From: Limnospira platensis
Lineage (GTDB): Bacteria; Cyanobacteriota; Cyanobacteriia; Cyanobacteriales; Microcoleaceae
Assembly (NCBI RefSeq): GCF_046480435.1
Contig: NZ_PKGC01000008.1
Strand: one strand, 5' to 3'
DNA length: 64,000 bases
In this document: in pieces, positions 1-9,600 of the stretch
How the letters are laid out: each line of letters starts with the position of its first letter
How positions within the stretch are numbered: position 1 is the stretch's first letter
Position numbers and translations under genes: made by a program
Notes under the pieces: model-generated
Seen by the model: the letters and a program-made list of their open reading frames with translations, nothing else
Databases searched by the model: none
What the model was told of the DNA's origin: nothing

Positions 1-180
1 AGCGAGTTTAAAGACTACGATGTTGTATTTAGCTCCAAAAGTTGAAGTCACAAAGCAGGGAGTTGTTGCCCTGTTCCCGATGTCAAAAGGGGTATCCACA
101 TCAGGAGCCGTATGAGGTGAAAGTCTCAAGTACGGTTTGGAATTGGAGTTGGGGAGGGTGACCTCCCTTTCGACCATAAC
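1..180 (+). mobile_element. 3' end of a group II intron (domains V and VI)
   Basis: Positions 105-138 form a textbook 34-nt domain V. A 9-bp lower stem (GAGCCGTAT with GTACGGTTT, using G-T wobbles) carries the AGC catalytic triad, followed by a two-base AA bulge. A 5-bp upper stem (GAGGT with GTCTC) closes a GAAA tetraloop. Domain VI follows: GGGAGG/CCTCCC with a GTGA loop at 152-167 and a GTTG/CGAC lower stem (148-151 with 171-174). The 3' splice site is expected at an AT or AC dinucleotide at 176-180. Positions 1-104 would be the domain IV tail behind the intron-encoded protein, which lies off the left edge. The structure is seen directly; splicing is inferred. Confidence 0.85.
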
Positions 181-193
181 GAACAATGAGACT

Positions 194-1549
194 ATGAGAA
201 CAAAGAAGCCCACCCAAATTATCCGTACTGACAAGTGGACGTTGAACCCAACAGCAGAACAACGTGTTCTGTTTGGCGAGACGGTGAAAGTCTATCGTCG
301 GTTCTGTCGGTACTTGGTAGGCATTGTTTTCACTCACTGGTCAGAGTTAGGGAGTTTGCCTGGAAATAATGTGATTTCTGCTGTTGAACGACTCATTCAT
401 CGAACAGGGAAAAACCCTCATCCCAAGTACGGGCTGATTGATATAACGTTCCACAAATTCCCTAGCTACTATCGCCGTGCTGCCATCATGTTGGCAGTAG
501 GACAAGTTAGTAGCTATATGACTCGGTATCGGGAATGGCAAAGTGGGATGTCTCGGAAGCGCAAAGATGCTAAACCGCCTCAACTCCAGGCAAAAACCGG
601 CTGTTATCCAACGCTCTATAAGGGCGGATGCTATAAGCTACATGGCTATGAGCAGATTGAAATCAAGGTGTTTACGGGATCTGACTGGGTTTGGACAACA
701 GTTCAAATCACGGGACTATGTAACCGCCATGAGATCCCGGACAATAAGCTATTGTCGCCCTCGTTGATTTTCGACGCTCAAACCTGTTATCTATCAGTTC
801 CGTTTCACTGTATGCCAGCGAAGCGGATAGCTGATCAGAATGTAGTCGCGGTTGACTTAGGTATCAACACTACAGCAACTGTGACAGTCGTTACCTTCGA
901 CGGTACTGTAATCCATCGTGAATTCATTCACCATGGAAGAGACATAGACCGTCGAGATAAACGGCTCAAGTCCGTTTCTAAGCGGGCATCCAAGACGATG
1001 GGCAAGGGGGGAAAGCTCCACAAGGGATTCTGCTCCAACACTTATCGAAAATGCCAGAACATCAACAACCAGATTAGCCACATTGTGTCTAAGCGGATTG
1101 TGCAGATAGCGACTAAGTTCAATGCCGCTGCTATTGTCTTTGAGAACCTGAAAGGTTGGAGGGCAAAAGGTGGGCGACGACGCTCCAACCTGCGCCAGCG
1201 CTTCCATGGGTGGCTCAAAGCCAAGATCCGGGACTACACAGAGATGAAGTGGCAGGAGTTAGGTGGCGAAGTGATTGATGTTGTTGCCGCCTATACCTCT
1301 AAACTGGCTTACGATGGTTCTGGTATTGTTAAGCGCGATGCAAAAAACTACGCGCTGGCAACATTGGCCTCGGGTAAGCGCTATAACTGCGATCTCAATG
1401 CTTCTCAGAATATAGCGGCTAGAGGTATTCTTCAGCTCACTCGCCGAAAGGACAGTGAGGACCTATCCAGCCAACGTTCTGGACGCTCGCCCCGAAGCTG
1501 GGCTTGCCTGTGTGATCTTTGGACTCTGGATAGTTCAAGATTAGCATAG
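194..1549 (+). CDS. tnpB: TnpB-family RNA-guided nuclease of an IS200/IS605-type element, zinc-finger-less subtype
   Basis: TnpB proteins are RuvC-type nucleases guided by an RNA from the element's right end; they help IS200/IS605 elements persist. Taking ATG 194 gives 452 residues, the usual size. The RuvC triad is complete: D221 in VDLGIN, E317 in FENL, D400 in CDLNAS. The usual four-cysteine zinc finger between the last two is absent. In its place is a TSKLAYDGSG...GKRYNCDLNASQNIAARG stretch with a single Cys, which I recall as a recurring TnpB sub-lineage rather than random decay. No tnpA lies in the window. The reading frame is open further upstream, to a TTG inside intron domain VI (137), but ATG 194 begins just after the intron end. 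No convincing ribosome-binding site is visible. Confidence 0.85.
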   Translation: MRTKKPTQIIRTDKWTLNPTAEQRVLFGETVKVYRRFCRYLVGIVFTHWSELGSLPGNNVISAVERLIHRTGKNPHPKYGLIDITFHKFPSYYRRAAIMLAVGQVSSYMTRYREWQSGMSRKRKDAKPPQLQAKTGCYPTLYKGGCYKLHGYEQIEIKVFTGSDWVWTTVQITGLCNRHEIPDNKLLSPSLIFDAQTCYLSVPFHCMPAKRIADQNVVAVDLGINTTATVTVVTFDGTVIHREFIHHGRDIDRRDKRLKSVSKRASKTMGKGGKLHKGFCSNTYRKCQNINNQISHIVSKRIVQIATKFNAAAIVFENLKGWRAKGGRRRSNLRQRFHGWLKAKIRDYTEMKWQELGGEVIDVVAAYTSKLAYDGSGIVKRDAKNYALATLASGKRYNCDLNASQNIAARGILQLTRRKDSEDLSSQRSGRSPRSWACLCDLWTLDSSRLA

Positions 1550-1683
1550 GACACTCCCACCTGGCTACGCCAGGTGGGAGAGCTTCATGCCGTACTAAGC
1601 AAAGCAGTAGCCCTGAATGGAAACGGGACTAATCCTGACGCTAACCCTACGGGGAGAGGGCGGGGCTTCTCGGCCGTTAAATT
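1550..1683 (+). mobile_element. Probable right end / guide-RNA region of the tnpB element
   Basis: Directly after the tnpB stop lies a perfect 11-bp hairpin (1554-1564 with 1570-1580, loop CTACG), then a G-rich stretch with a smaller GAGA...TCTC hairpin near 1653-1672. The 3' flank of tnpB is where IS200/IS605 elements carry their structured right end and where the tnpB guide RNA is made. The exact element end cannot be set from one copy; 1683 is a guess. The 1554-1580 hairpin could also simply be a terminator. Confidence 0.4.
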
Positions 1684-1722
1684 CAAAAAAGTTCAAATTG
1701 TAATGCGCGGAAATGGTGGTCG

Positions 1723-2538
1723 ATGAAACTGTTAATCAGCAATGATGATGGGGTTTTTGCCCTGGGTATTCGTTCCCTAGCTAATAGTTTAGGGGAAGCG
1801 GGACATGATGTTACTGTTGTCTGTCCCGATCGCGAACGTTCAGCCACTGGTCACGGATTGACCCTACATCAGCCCATTCGTGCGGAAGAGTGTTCATCAG
1901 TCTTTCACCCCACTGTAACCGCCTGGTCTTGTTCAGGAACCCCGGCTGATTGCGTAAAATTGGGGTTGTTTGCTTTACTTGACAGTATGCCAGATATGGT
2001 TTTGTCAGGTATCAACCACGGCCCCAACCTAGGAACGGATATCCTGTATTCGGGAACGGTATCAGCCGCCATGGAAGGCTTGATTGAGGGTATCCCTAGT
2101 ATTGCATTTAGTCTAGCGAGTTATTCGTCTGTTGAATTTGATGTAGCGGCCGGTTTTGCGACCACCCTGGTTAACGCTTTAGAAAATCAGGGATTGTCGG
2201 AAGCATTTTTGCTTAATGTTAATATTCCTGCTGTTGGGGAACATGAAATTTCGGGAGTGGCGATCGCCCGCCAAGGTATTCGGCGCTATGTGGATATTTT
2301 TGAGAAACGGGTCGATCCGCGTGGCAAAACCTACTACTGGCTTGCCGGAGAACTCCTCGAAGATGTGGAAGAAGTTATCGACCATCAAAATTTAGATGAT
2401 GCACCCACAGATGTGAGTGCCGTCCGCAGTAACCATATTACCATTACCCCCCTTCAGTACAACCTTACCCAATTTAAAGCCTTAGAGCCCCTTGCGGATT
2501 TGGTGGCCGCCGTGAGAAACTGGAGACAGCAGACCTAG
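1723..2538 (+). CDS. surE: 5'/3'-nucleotidase SurE
   Basis: SurE is a metal-dependent phosphatase acting on nucleoside monophosphates, and in some species on short polyphosphate. The 271-residue protein has the family's N-terminal NDDG metal site (D8, D9), the SGTPADCVKLG motif and the GINHGPNLGTDILYSGTVSAA segment that closes the active site. Length matches the family. ATG 1723 starts the protein exactly at the conserved MKLLISNDDG. It stands alone: the tnpB element is upstream and a long non-coding stretch with hairpins and a dispersed repeat follows. Confidence 0.96.
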   Translation: MKLLISNDDGVFALGIRSLANSLGEAGHDVTVVCPDRERSATGHGLTLHQPIRAEECSSVFHPTVTAWSCSGTPADCVKLGLFALLDSMPDMVLSGINHGPNLGTDILYSGTVSAAMEGLIEGIPSIAFSLASYSSVEFDVAAGFATTLVNALENQGLSEAFLLNVNIPAVGEHEISGVAIARQGIRRYVDIFEKRVDPRGKTYYWLAGELLEDVEEVIDHQNLDDAPTDVSAVRSNHITITPLQYNLTQFKALEPLADLVAAVRNWRQQT

Positions 2539-2995
2539 TTAAATCGGGGTGAAATACCCCTGCCTCAAGGTAGTAGGTTAGGGTACTTCACGAATTCTGT
2601 AGGCAGGGTAGGGGCGGGTTCTACAGTCAGTCATCATTCTCACCCGCCCTATTACTGAACCCGCCCCGGGTAGGGTACGTTGCATCGATCAACTTTCGGG
2701 AAAACTAGCCAAAGAGCGTATTGGCAACGCACGGGGAAGAGACGATGTTAGCCTGTAGACAGAGTGCTGCCGACAGTTCTGTATCAAGCAGGTTCGGAAG
2801 CGCCAACTGCCCCTAGTAGCAGTTATCGGAGATAGAAAAGTCTAGTTGTGGGTTACTTTGCGTAAGTCTTATGTAACGGTAGACTAGAATAGTAGATAGA
2901 ATGTTAATCATAGCAAGTCGGAGCATGGGGGTTGGTTAAAGCCCAAGGGTTGACACCCCCTGGTGATAAGTTCGTTCACTCACACACAGTCATCT
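2539..2995. other. 457-bp intergenic region with hairpins and a dispersed repeat
   Basis: Just after surE lie GGGGT-GAAAT-ACCCC (2546-2560) and CCCTGCCT/AGGCAGGG (2558-2565 with 2601-2608), then the repeat at 2611-2667. Positions 2700-2900 hold no long reading frame; only a 23-codon one (ATG 2744) is present. Just ahead of the next gene GGGGGT and ACACCCCC (about 2927-2960) could pair into a hairpin. No rRNA, tRNA or known riboswitch was recognised. Confidence 0.6.
2611..2667. repeat. GGGCGGGTT inverted-repeat element, copy 1
   Basis: GGGGCGGGTT (2611-2620) is complementary to AACCCGCCCC (2658-2667), with an extra internal ACCCGCCC at 2642. The 3' half reads, on the minus strand, GGGGCGGGTTCAGTAAT, identical to the start of the copy at 43504. 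It lies just after surE, so it may form a terminator-like or mRNA-stabilising hairpin. Confidence 0.7.
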
Positions 2996-3391
2996 ATGAA
3001 TGCTGATACTTTTAACTCTCATTCAGTTAATTGTCCCATTTGCCACCACACTAGCGTTTTGCCTTCAGTAGGGGTGTTTGGCGGACTGTTTACCTGTCCT
3101 AACTGCCATACTCATCTGGTAATTAGCAACAGTGGTCATTATGTGCGAGATCCTTTTTCTTGGCAACATTGGGCGATCGGTAGAATGCTAAGGCGACAGA
3201 GTCATCCGTTGGCTAGAATTGGTCGTGATGTTTGTTCAACTAAACCGTTTCCCTTAGTGGCGATCGTTAGTAGTCTGCTACTGTTAAGTTTGGCAGTGGT
3301 AGCAACCGATCGCCTAAATTATCACAACCAAATGCTTGACCCTAGTATTACGGAATTGGAACAAGATGCAGCCGATTACCCTTTTCCCTAA
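2996..3391 (+). CDS. Small zinc-ribbon protein with one membrane segment
   Basis: A 131-residue protein of unknown function. Near the N-terminus it has two CxxC knuckles, CPIC and CPNC, about 20 residues apart (a zinc ribbon). A single hydrophobic segment (FPLVAIVSSLLLLSLAVVATDR) lies near residues 83-104, followed by a short acidic tail. That predicts a membrane-anchored protein with the zinc ribbon on one face. ATG 2996 is preferred to the in-frame GTG 2963, because the extra residues carry no recognisable feature. Its stop overlaps the end of the convergent glycosyltransferase gene by 4 bp. Confidence 0.7.
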   Translation: MNADTFNSHSVNCPICHHTSVLPSVGVFGGLFTCPNCHTHLVISNSGHYVRDPFSWQHWAIGRMLRRQSHPLARIGRDVCSTKPFPLVAIVSSLLLLSLAVVATDRLNYHNQMLDPSITELEQDAADYPFP

Positions 3392-5118
3392 ACTGGCTTT
3401 AATCCTTTGATGGGTTTGGGACTTTCAGAAGGCATAATTAGAGTCCACCCTTCTACAGTCCCCAAAACTCTGGTATCTGGTAGTTGCAGGTTATTGAGGG
3501 TTTGCTGATCAACCAGAAAATAGGCTGAGGGTGAATTGTGCCAGTAATGCTGTAGGCTGTCGTTTACTAGAGGCTGTATTCGCCTGGCGCTATAAAAATC
3601 TAGGGAAGGTCGCGAGTGGGGGTAAGATGTGTAAATCTTTGCCTCTGCGGGAGTATGTTGTTGGATGAGACTAGCAACGGGTTTGACGGGGTAGGACTCG
3701 CCCAATTCCCAAACCCAGTGATGTGAGGAAACAAATAGCAGCAGGGATAGGTACATCCCCCAGCAGAGAATGACTAAAAATTGCCGATCGCATTCGACTA
3801 ATAATAGGGTGCTAACAGCCATGGTTAATGCTACGGAAGCAAAGGTTAACTGAAGGTTAATGTCTAAAGATTGACTATCAGTTAGGGTTAGCATTCCCCC
3901 TAAATATAGGCCTCCTAGCCAAGCTACAAAGGCTAAGAGACTAAATATAGGCCATAGGCTATCGGGACGGGGACAGGGATAATCTGGGGTTAACAATTGG
4001 TCTGGGGGGACGCTGGGGGAAGGCTTTGTTTTTCGCCATCTACCAATTTGATGATCTCCTTCTTCCCAAACTAGGGCTAGATAACTTCCTACTGCTAGGG
4101 CGAAGGCTGGATAAATGGGCATAATATACCAGGGGAGTTTGGTATTCATCGCAGATACGGCGATTAGATAAACTCCTGTCCACACTAATGTTAACCGCGC
4201 CCAACTTAAATTGCGATCGCGCCAAGCTAATCTTAATCCTCCTAACCAGAATAATAGCCAGGGGGCGCTAAATTTAATGATTTCCAGCAAATAATACCAG
4301 GGGGGTCCTTTGTGGTTTTCTACGGACTCCCAAATTCTAACTAGGGACTGATCTACTAGGTTGGCGATTATGAAGTCAAAGCCATAATATTGCCATTGGG
4401 AAGCATACCAAAACGCTACGGGTACTAAGCCTAGCCCTAAGCCCCACCACAGGAATTTTGAGGTCAACAGTCGGGGGGTATCCCACAGCAAAAATCCGAA
4501 GGCGATCGCTCCTAATAATACCCCTAATAGCACTCCTTTGGTGAGACACAATAACCCAAATGCTAACCCAGACCCCAAGGCGTAGCGCAAATCTCGCCGC
4601 GCACGCAATACGCAGACCATCATTAGGACTAGAAAAAATAATACCGCCCCATCTAACATGGCTAAACGGCCATGACGGACTATTGGAATTAGGGTTAAAT
4701 AAACTAAGGCTGAAAAAATCGCCTGGCTGCGACGGTGGAAAATTTCCCGCCCTAAACTGTATAATAAGGGTACGGATGTGGCTGTTAAGAAGGCTCCTGG
4801 TAGACGGGCTGTCCATTCGTTTACACCCCCTATCTGGTAAAATAGGGCGATGAACCAATGAATTAGGGGGGGTTTGTTTAAGTAAGGGTCTCCGTTTAGG
4901 GTCGGGTGTAACCAGTTAGCATCCCCTGTGATTAACTCCCGCGCTACTTGGGCGACAATTCCTTCGTCCCAGTCTCGGAGGGCAACTCCGCCTAAATCTA
5001 TGGTAAATAATAGTAAGGCGGCGAGCCATAATCCCCATCCCCATAGGCGATCGGCTTTTTGGTAGGTAGTGAATATTGGGCTTTTTGGTGTTCGGTGTGC
5101 GGAAATTCGACGAAACAT
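3388..5118 (-). CDS. GT39/ArnT-type membrane glycosyltransferase
   Basis: A 576-residue integral membrane protein related to dolichyl-phosphate-mannose mannosyltransferases and ArnT, which move a sugar from a lipid-phosphate carrier to a protein or lipid acceptor outside the membrane. After the first membrane segment comes the family's acidic motif DWDEG (residues 49-53), then the conserved NKPPLIHW loop. About ten further hydrophobic segments follow. The C-terminal ~100 residues look like a soluble domain. Acceptor and donor cannot be told from the sequence. It is divergent from the acetyltransferase gene, and its end overlaps the zinc-ribbon gene by 4 bp. Confidence 0.85.
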   Translation of the reverse strand: MFRRISAHRTPKSPIFTTYQKADRLWGWGLWLAALLLFTIDLGGVALRDWDEGIVAQVARELITGDANWLHPTLNGDPYLNKPPLIHWFIALFYQIGGVNEWTARLPGAFLTATSVPLLYSLGREIFHRRSQAIFSALVYLTLIPIVRHGRLAMLDGAVLFFLVLMMVCVLRARRDLRYALGSGLAFGLLCLTKGVLLGVLLGAIAFGFLLWDTPRLLTSKFLWWGLGLGLVPVAFWYASQWQYYGFDFIIANLVDQSLVRIWESVENHKGPPWYYLLEIIKFSAPWLLFWLGGLRLAWRDRNLSWARLTLVWTGVYLIAVSAMNTKLPWYIMPIYPAFALAVGSYLALVWEEGDHQIGRWRKTKPSPSVPPDQLLTPDYPCPRPDSLWPIFSLLAFVAWLGGLYLGGMLTLTDSQSLDINLQLTFASVALTMAVSTLLLVECDRQFLVILCWGMYLSLLLFVSSHHWVWELGESYPVKPVASLIQQHTPAEAKIYTSYPHSRPSLDFYSARRIQPLVNDSLQHYWHNSPSAYFLVDQQTLNNLQLPDTRVLGTVEGWTLIMPSESPKPIKGLKPV

Positions 5119-5344
5119 AGTCCCCCATGCGATCGCTCAGTTTGACGGTATTTGTAGAGTTCTTGCTAGTTGGAAATCTTCCTTAACTAGGTAAGTTGGT
5201 GCTAATTTTAACACAGGAACTCAGATATTTGCTCTCCTGGCTGATTCTATCTGATTGGGGAGGCGGCGGGGGGCGATCGCTTGATTAATATATATAGGGT
5301 TGAGGAATTGTTGGGAAACTTTCATCGCCGGGAAGAGTCGGGAC

Positions 5345-6565
5345 ATGGGTAGTCAGAAAAAAAACCATGGCTTTCAGATGAGAACATTAACTATTGATGA
5401 TCTCAAAGCCTTTAATGAGTTATTGCGCTATGTGTTTCAAGTTACTAATCATGATTTGCATAAGATTGGTTGGAATGAAGAGGAAATTGAGCGCGAAAAA
5501 CGACCTATACTAGAGGCTGCTCATGTTTTGGGATGGTTTGATCATGATAAGTTAATCTCCCAAATTGCTATATATCCCATGGAGGTTAATATTCATGGGG
5601 TTATTTATAAGATGGGTGGTTTAACTGGGGTGGGAACTTATCCTGAGTATGCACAACATGGTCTGGCTAAGTCTCTGATTATGCAAGGATTACTTGATAT
5701 GAAAGCTAGGGGTCAAACTATTTCTTATTTGTACCCCTATTCTATCCCCTATTATCGCAAAAAGGGTTGGGAAATTATTAATGACCAGATTAAATACACT
5801 ATTCCTGACCATAAATTACCCCGCATTACTGAGGTTTCTGGTTATGTGCGGCGTGACCAGGCTGAGGGAGATATTATCAAAGCTGTTTATCAAAAATTTG
5901 CTGAACAACAGCATGGCGCATTGATTCGTGGTTCCCTAGAATGGCAGGAATATTGGCGGTGGGATCAGGATGATTTGCGTGCTGCTGTATATTATAATCA
6001 GAATGATCAACCGGCGGGTTATGTGCTTTATTACATTGCTAATGATATCTTTCAAATTAAGGATATGATTTATATGGATGAAGATGGTCGCCGGGGTCTA
6101 TGGAACTATATTAGCGCACATCAATCTATGGTGGAAAAGGTTATAGGTTGGCGGTATACTAATGACCCTTTGGCTTTTCTACTGGATGATTCGGAGATTA
6201 CTGAGGAAATTTCACCTTACTATATGGCGCGCATTATTGATGTGGAAAAGTTCCTCAAGTTCTATCCTTTTCAGCCTCCGGTTAATGCGACTTCTCTCTC
6301 TTTCATTGTGCGCGATGATTTGTTGAATGATAATAATGGTGTTTTTACGGTGGAATGGCTCGATGATGGGACGACTAACATTACTCGCAAAAAAAGCTGT
6401 CATGAGGCGAGAATGAGTATTCAAACTCTGGTTTCTTTGTTGATGAATTATCGCCGTCCTAGCTATTTCTATAAGGTGGAAAGGTTGCGCGCTGACCCTC
6501 AAGTGGTGGATTTGCTGGAAATGATTATCCCTCGTAATGAACCGTTTTTCTCGGATTATTTTTAA
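5345..6565 (+). CDS. Eis-like GNAT N-acetyltransferase
   Basis: A 406-residue protein of the Eis type: two GNAT folds followed by an SCP2-like C-terminal domain, which gives the ~400-residue length. The acetyl-CoA loop is seen in GGLTGVGTYPEYAQHGLAKSLI, and the middle GNAT-like part contains YLYPYSIPYYRKKGWE. Mycobacterial Eis acetylates aminoglycosides and lysines; the natural substrate in cyanobacteria is unknown. ATG 5345 is chosen because GGAAGAG sits about 8 nt upstream. An in-frame TTG at 5300 and an ATG at 5378 are alternatives. No operon partner is evident. Confidence 0.85.
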   Translation: MGSQKKNHGFQMRTLTIDDLKAFNELLRYVFQVTNHDLHKIGWNEEEIEREKRPILEAAHVLGWFDHDKLISQIAIYPMEVNIHGVIYKMGGLTGVGTYPEYAQHGLAKSLIMQGLLDMKARGQTISYLYPYSIPYYRKKGWEIINDQIKYTIPDHKLPRITEVSGYVRRDQAEGDIIKAVYQKFAEQQHGALIRGSLEWQEYWRWDQDDLRAAVYYNQNDQPAGYVLYYIANDIFQIKDMIYMDEDGRRGLWNYISAHQSMVEKVIGWRYTNDPLAFLLDDSEITEEISPYYMARIIDVEKFLKFYPFQPPVNATSLSFIVRDDLLNDNNGVFTVEWLDDGTTNITRKKSCHEARMSIQTLVSLLMNYRRPSYFYKVERLRADPQVVDLLEMIIPRNEPFFSDYF

Positions 6566-6680
6566 GGGGAACTTTATCGGCGTTGATTTTATAGTCAAGT
6601 GGATAGGCATACTCCCCCCTCCAATCCAATTATAATCAATAAATTTTCAGTTGTCAACCCCCAATTCTGAGAATTTCTGA

Positions 6681-9600
6681 TCAATTGTCATGCTGAGATA
6701 GAATGAGATTGAGGATATTTAATTCTGTGGAGGTGAGAAGATAGCGATCGCTAAAAACCTTAGATCGCATTTGTTCAAGACTATAACTTCTAAAGATGAC
6801 AAAAGGGAATTCTTGATAGCGATCGCCAATAGGTAGGACTTGTTCACATGGATAAAGTACATTAACATATTGACTTAAGATCCGACGGAAACTGTCATTT
6901 TCCGTTTCAGGTATTTGGGATTGAAAATAATTGCGGATTTGGTCTCCGACAATAAAGGTAAATAAGGGAATCGCGTAATATTGAAAATCCCAGGAGTTTT
7001 GTTGTTCAAGTGTTTGAGTGCGATCGTGGTGTTCTTGGAGTTTATAAATTAAATCGATCGCACCTTTAATACTAGCAGTGAGACTAGGGGGATATTGGGA
7101 ACTATCACGAATCGCAATCATTTTTTTTAAAAGTTTTTCCTCCTCAGATTGTAAAATTTTAGCCAATCTTATTTGGTAACTTTCTGCTAAATCAGAGCTA
7201 ATATTAACTAGGATTAAGCTACCACATATATGAGCAAGTTCTGGTGTTTTCAGGTCTAGCAAACCTGTTAAGGGGTCACAATATTTAGCAAACTCAGCAT
7301 TAAATTCTGGAATAAGTTTTAAATAGGAGATGTTGTCACTCTTGCTGCTAGATTTATAGTCATCACTATTTAGCCAAAACTCACACTGAATCAGCAACTC
7401 TTTAAGACCCATATAGACAGCGGTTAAGGTAGTGTTTTGAGGATGTCTTTTAGACTCTTTATATAATTCCTTAATTAAGGTAGATAACTGACCCGTGAAA
7501 CTTTGACCAGAAGCAGAAACAGATTTTCCTCCAATGGGAATCATCAAAAAGTTACCCCTTCCCACTTGACCATATCCTTGTATTCTGGTCATGATCGCAG
7601 TTTTGAGAATAACGAGCAGGTTTAACATACTGATCAGGCTTTCTTGAATGGAGAGATTAGGGTCGCTATCATCTCCGTAGTAAACAGCGCGATCGCATAA
7701 GTAAAAAGTCAAAAATTTCTGGTGATCATCAAAAGTCTGCAATTTTCCTTCTTCCCAAAACTGTCCGCGACAGCGATAAATAACTTGGATAATTTCCATT
7801 AAGTTAGTTTCCACTTGAAACCGAGGAACTTCCACTAAAATATGAGTAGATTTCGGGAAAGATAAACCCCGACTAGCGGAGGATGTCATAAATACCACCT
7901 TAACCTGGTTTTGATATTGATGGATTTCTTGTCTTTCCGTATCGCTGAGGTTAGCGTGAACCTCTAAATAGTCTTGATTTTTGACAAAGGTTTGCTGTTT
8001 TTGGATATCTTCAATTAGCCGTTTTAGTCTGATTTTGTCTTGGATATAAACTAAAATCTGACCCGTATTGGGTTCCTGAATTAGTCGATCAATATCGGCG
8101 AAAATCTCAGATAATACCGTTTCGGGAAGTTTTTCTTTGGTTTGGGATAGTTGGTCTTGATTAAATTGGACAGATTCAATGAAGGGTTTATAGGTGATGG
8201 TCAGACCTTTCGCGGGATAGGAGTTAGCGTTAATAGCGATCGCCGACTTTCTGTTAAATTCAAATTCCTTAGACGAGATAGAATCAAGATCTGGTTGAGA
8301 TACCCGACGGAAGAAAATTTTATCAGGTTCGGGAGACGTTTCTGATAGGTGTTGTGTAATCACTTCCGAGTCAACAATGGAAGCATCTGCGACAATTACC
8401 TTAGTATTGAATCCATATTCAGGATTAGTTAATTCGTATTTTTCAATAATTTTGCGAATCCCGTCTAGAAATTCTACCCCGGTATTATCTCCGGTAATTT
8501 CATCAATCATAATAAATATATTTTTGATGCGTTTGGAGAGGGACTGCATTTTTTGACTATCAACTTCATTCTTTTTTTTACTGTAGGCTTTCTGAAAAAT
8601 TTTCTCGAAGTTTTCTAAGGTATTCTTACCAGTATTAGTCATGCGTAAAGATTGTATACAAGCTGTAGCGACAATAGCGAGAATATGATTATATGAATTA
8701 TCATTAATTAAATTAGATATGGCTTCACACAGGGTTGATAATACTCCAGGAACCTTATTTTTGGATGGTTTTAGGCGATTATCGGCGAAGCGGTTAACTA
8801 ATGGAGAACCGTGAGATGAATGCGTATTTTCTATATGGTTAATCGGGAGGAATTTAACTGAGTGAATGTTAAACTCATTTTGATGTTGGGTGGCGAGATA
8901 ATTAACAGTTAAAGAGGGTGCGTTATTTCGGAGGAGAGTGGAGTTAGTGGTGACACAAAATAGGCGATCGTCGCTAAGATTATCAGTTTCTGAGTTTTTG
9001 AATTTTTCGATAATATCTAGGTTGACTTGTTTACGAGGACTGACATAAAAGAATAGAAAACCCTCATCAATATGAGATTTCAAAAAATCCACGATCGCCG
9101 TAGTTTTTCCAATTCCAGGATTTCCCGTCAGAAAGATATAAGTATAGTCAGAGTTGAGGGATTTTTGGACAGCTTCCGCGTGGGGTTGTCTCAGGTCTAG
9201 GGTACAACTAAAGTCATCAATAATTTCTGTGTGGGGGGGGATGATATTAAGGCGATCGCGACTAATATTAGATAGATTTTCTAGGAAGGATTTACCATTT
9301 TTAAAACTTTTGGCGACATTGCGGCGAATTAGATCCATTACCTGTTTTCTAGCTGTGGTAATTTCTGCATCTTTGGATTCATTTTGATAAATATTCGCAC
9401 AGGTCGCGAGTAAATCCCAATGGTGTGGATTTTGGGGATTTAGGGATAGGTTGCTAAGATTGCGATCGCTATATCCGACTACATTAATCATCGTAGAGTT
9501 GTCCGGTTTCACTACTCCGAATTGTTGTAAAAAACCATAAAAGCTATAAGCATAACTAGCAGCTTGAATTAATTTGACGCATTCCTTATCCTGTCGCTTA

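Noticed and set aside
1554..1580. tnpA-type terminal inverted repeat
   Set aside because: IS200/IS605 elements have no terminal inverted repeats; the hairpin is internal to one side and has no partner at the left end.
4376..4858. 160-codon minus-strand frame overlapping the GT39 gene
   Set aside because: It is an alternate frame of the glycosyltransferase, with Arg/Pro/Ser-rich content and no domain.
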